Assembly (NCBI GenBank): GCA_025354405.1 | Contig: JANXMY010000006.1 | Location: forward strand, 1-32,234 | Length of the DNA: 32,234 bases | Origin: Armatimonadota bacterium | Lineage (GTDB): Bacteria; Armatimonadota; Armatimonadia; Armatimonadales; Capsulimonadaceae | Direction of reading: 5' to 3' | Position numbers and translations under genes: made by a program | Part shown: positions 30,676-32,234 of the stretch, in pieces | Position numbering within the stretch: the first letter of the stretch is position 1 | Layout of the letters: every line of letters starts with the position of its first letter | Notes under the pieces: model-generated | The model's input: the letters and a program-made list of their open reading frames with translations, nothing else | Database searches by the model: none | What the model was told of the DNA's origin: nothing

Positions 30676-30999
30676 ATGAGTAATGCTGTTGCCGTCACGG
30701 CGGCCAATTTCGAAAAAGAAGTCCTCTTGTCCGATGTCCCCGTTCTAGTGGACTTCTGGGCCCCCTGGTGCCCGCCCTGCCGCCAGATCGCGCCATCCCT
30801 GGACGCGTTGGCCGCAGAGTATGCTGGCAAGGCCAAGATCGTGAAAGTGGACGTCGACGACGAGCCTGGTGTCGCCTCTCGCTACGGTGTCAGCGGCATT
30901 CCTGCACTGCTGCTCTTCAAGGGTGGTCAGCAGGTCGGGCAGCTGACGGGCGCACACCCGAAAGCGAATATCGCCAAATTGATCGATGAAGCCTTATAG
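30676..30999 (+). CDS. Second thioredoxin with WCPPC active site
   Basis: This 107-aa thioredoxin follows directly, with AGGAG seven bases before its ATG. It shares the fold and length of its neighbour but its active site is W31-C32-P-P-C35. A proline in place of the glycine changes the redox potential or partner choice in related proteins. The pair looks like a gene duplication with divergence; the region around the active site ([21 protein letters not shown]) is otherwise conserved. It is followed by a terminator. Confidence 0.93.
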   Translation: MSNAVAVTAANFEKEVLLSDVPVLVDFWAPWCPPCRQIAPSLDALAAEYAGKAKIVKVDVDDEPGVASRYGVSGIPALLLFKGGQQVGQLTGAHPKANIAKLIDEAL

Positions 31000-31011
31000 G
31001 TTTGACTTTCG

Positions 31012-31044
31012 AGAAAGCCCTGCATCAGTGATGCGGGGCTTTCT
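31012..31044 (+). terminator. Terminator after the thioredoxin pair
   Basis: A 16-bp stem with one mismatch (AGAAAGCCCTGCATCA then TGATGCGGGGCTTTCT) has a single-base loop. The T tract is poor (TGCTGTTCG), so partial termination is possible. Confidence 0.7.
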
Positions 31045-31087
31045 GCTGTTCGATGATTCCCCTGTCTGAAAAATGCTTGCCTTACGC

Positions 31088-31117
31088 TTGACAGACGGGC
31101 CTGCTTTATGTCATACT
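31088..31117 (+). promoter_or_regulatory. Promoter for rplU-rpmA
   Basis: TTGACA (31088-31093), an 18-base spacer and CATACT (31112-31117). The leader to ATG 31194 is about 70 bases. A second TTGACA at 31132-31137 lacks a matching -10. Confidence 0.6.
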
Positions 31118-31163
31118 TACTCCCGTTGTCTTTGACAAATGCTTTTGTAGAAAATCATCAGAG

Positions 31164-31177
31164 TTCGCGGTACGCGA
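31164..31177 (+). promoter_or_regulatory. Leader hairpin before rplU (possible L21 autoregulation site)
   Basis: TTCGCG-GT-ACGCGAA form a compact stem just upstream of the AAAGGA ribosome site. Ribosomal-protein leaders often carry such structures for feedback; the L21 link is inference. Confidence 0.4.
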
Positions 31178-31193
31178 AAGGAAATGCTGTCTT

Positions 31194-31505
31194 ATGTACG
31201 CCATAGTGCGGGCCGGTGGAAAACAATACCGGGTCGAAGAAAAAAACATTCTCGTCGTCGATAAGTTCGAAGGCGAAGCCGGGGCGACGACGACCCTGGG
31301 CGAAGTCCTCTACATCGGCGGCGACAATCCCCAATGGGGCAAGCCCACCGTCGAGGGTGCCAGCGTCACCATTACGATTATGGAGCAGACGAAGGGCAAG
31401 AAGATCAATGCCTTCACCTACAAAGCCAAAAAGAATCAGCATAAGCACTGGGGCCACCGCCAGCAGCTGACCCGCGTCCGTATCGAATCGATCGCGGTCG
31501 CTTAA
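31194..31505 (+). CDS. rplU: Large-subunit ribosomal protein bL21
   Basis: The 103-aa protein opens MYAIVRAGGKQYRVEE and ends HRQQLTRVRIESIAVA, both characteristic of bL21. The TYKAKKNQHKHWGHRQQ motif is intact. It binds 23S rRNA in the large subunit. It is followed 24 bases later by rpmA, the usual partner. The start has AAAGGA about 11 bases away and a hairpin in the leader. Confidence 0.97.
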   Translation: MYAIVRAGGKQYRVEEKNILVVDKFEGEAGATTTLGEVLYIGGDNPQWGKPTVEGASVTITIMEQTKGKKINAFTYKAKKNQHKHWGHRQQLTRVRIESIAVA

Positions 31506-31529
31506 CACCCCTTCTAGGAGAAATCAGAA

Positions 31530-31826
31530 ATGGCACACAAAAAAGGGGTCGGCTCGACCCGTAACGGACGTGACAGCAAGCCGAAGATGCTGGGAGTCAA
31601 AGAGTACGCCGGAGAGCTGGTCAAGCCCGGACATATCTTGATTCGTCAGCGCGGAACCCAGTTCGATCCGGGAATGAACGTCGGCATGGGCCGCGATCAC
31701 ACGCTATACTCGCTTATCGACGGTTACGTCAAGTTCGAGGGTAAGAGCAAGCAGACCCGCCGTATCAGCGTCTACCCTGATGCTCCGTTAATCGGCCCTA
31801 CCGGCCTGAACCCGGCCGCAGATTAG
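31530..31826 (+). CDS. rpmA: Large-subunit ribosomal protein bL27
   Basis: The 98-aa protein starts [16 protein letters not shown], the form without the long N-terminal extension that Firmicutes cleave, and keeps [22 protein letters not shown]. The N-terminus reaches the peptidyl-transferase centre. AGGAG lies about 8 bases before the ATG. A strong terminator follows, so the often-linked obg GTPase gene is not directly downstream. Confidence 0.97.
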   Translation: MAHKKGVGSTRNGRDSKPKMLGVKEYAGELVKPGHILIRQRGTQFDPGMNVGMGRDHTLYSLIDGYVKFEGKSKQTRRISVYPDAPLIGPTGLNPAAD

Positions 31827-31850
31827 TCCCCTTACAGGAAGAATTAAAAA

Positions 31851-31886
31851 GGCCTGCCGCTTGAGATTAAGCGGCAGGCCTTTTTT
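31851..31886 (+). terminator. Strong intrinsic terminator after rpmA
   Basis: A perfect 12-bp stem (GGCCTGCCGCTT at 31851-31862, AAGCGGCAGGCC at 31869-31880) is followed by six T at 31881-31886. Confidence 0.95.
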
Positions 31887-32025
31887 GCTGATCCCCTTGC
31901 TTCGGACTACCTCGTGCCGGCGTCAGCCCACGTCACCCCGTCGCCCCGCGCCGACCCTACTCCTGCAGAAAGGAGAGGGTTAAGAATTAGGGGCCTTAGA
32001 GCCTATCCTGATAAGCACTAGACTA

Positions 32026-32175
32026 AGAGACCACCCTGCTGCGTGGGGCTAAAGAAGAAGAGACCTGCGTGATTGGCCGCAGGAGAGGAGACCTACCTGC
32101 TGCTCCGTCGGAGAGGAGACCTACCTGCTGCTCCGTCGGAGAGGAGACCTACCTGCTGCTCCGCAGCTTCCTTCC
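32026..32175. repeat. Tandem 28-bp repeat array with small hairpins
   Basis: GGAGAGGAGACCTACCTGCT begins at 32082, 32110 and 32138, giving a 28-bp period for nearly three perfect units. Two degenerate units with GAGACC lie to the left (near 32026 and 32059). Most units end in a short inverted repeat (CTCCG/CGGAG, CCTGCG/CGCAGG, GCTGC/GCAGC). No coding frame is convincing. From 31887 to 32234 nothing else is seen. The array is not a CRISPR because there are no spacers. Confidence 0.75.
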
Positions 32176-32234
32176 TAAAGGAAGGATTATGATAAGCAAA
32201 ACCGGCCCACGCTAATATCCGGGTCCTTCCTTTA

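Noticed and set aside
31132-31160. Second rplU promoter at TTGACA 31132
   Set aside because: No acceptable -10 hexamer lies 16-18 bases downstream.
32082-32165. CRISPR array
   Set aside because: The 28-bp units are directly adjacent with no spacers, and no cas gene is present.

Overview
The window looks like a chromosomal stretch from a moderately GC-rich, diderm-like bacterium, most probably an Armatimonadota member. Hints are a DUF1559-type prepilin with the H-X9-DG motif, a FliA/WhiG-type sigma factor, two-domain 6-carboxytetrahydropterin synthase, abundant TPR proteins and starts with little or no leader. The lineage is inference; no rRNA is present. It carries mostly housekeeping and metabolic genes, with accessory patches.

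Layout. 1-360 (-): the 5' end of rtcB, preceded by a 40-codon ORF and an intrinsic terminator. 499-2987 (+): two secreted proteins of unknown function that look AT-richer than their surroundings. 3420-6358 (+): a tightly overlapping run of EamA transporter, EEP nuclease with OB-fold, YajQ and a small membrane protein. 6461-9055 (-): two TPR proteins, the second broken by a G8/C8 tract. 9270-12533 (+): a small membrane protein and a FliA/WhiG sigma factor behind a strong promoter, then DUF2007 and several unknown small genes, including an antitoxin-like gene overlapping an unknown gene. 12546-17543 (-): one compact operon read as hemL, methyltransferase, FAD oxidoreductase, SRPBCC cyclase-like protein and ketosynthase, the best candidate for a little-described biosynthetic system. 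17544-17946 holds a 145-bp inverted-repeat element. 17947-19538 (+): a cupin and an alpha/beta hydrolase. 19829-21985 (+): a membrane GGDEF/HD-GYP protein. 21987-26006 (-): GT4 glycosyltransferase, alpha/alpha-toroid protein and phosphohexomutase. 26236-28588: a small membrane protein (-), then a zinc-finger anti-sigma-like protein and a DUF1559 prepilin (+). 28711-30999 (+): fused carboxytetrahydropterin synthase, FolE and two thioredoxins. 31194-31826 (+): rplU-rpmA. The last 350 bases hold a tandem hairpin array.

The most distinctive non-coding signal is a 138-bp palindromic element present three times (10473, 19615, 24572). Its 16-bp terminal inverted repeat encloses three hairpins, and some hairpin loops are inverted between copies. 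A second, unrelated inverted-repeat element lies at 17647-17791.

Functional links: YajQ and the GGDEF/HD-GYP protein both point to cyclic-di-GMP signalling. The carboxytetrahydropterin synthase and FolE form a pterin/7-deazapurine precursor pair. The GT4, toroid and phosphomutase genes suggest synthesis of a glycan or glycoside.
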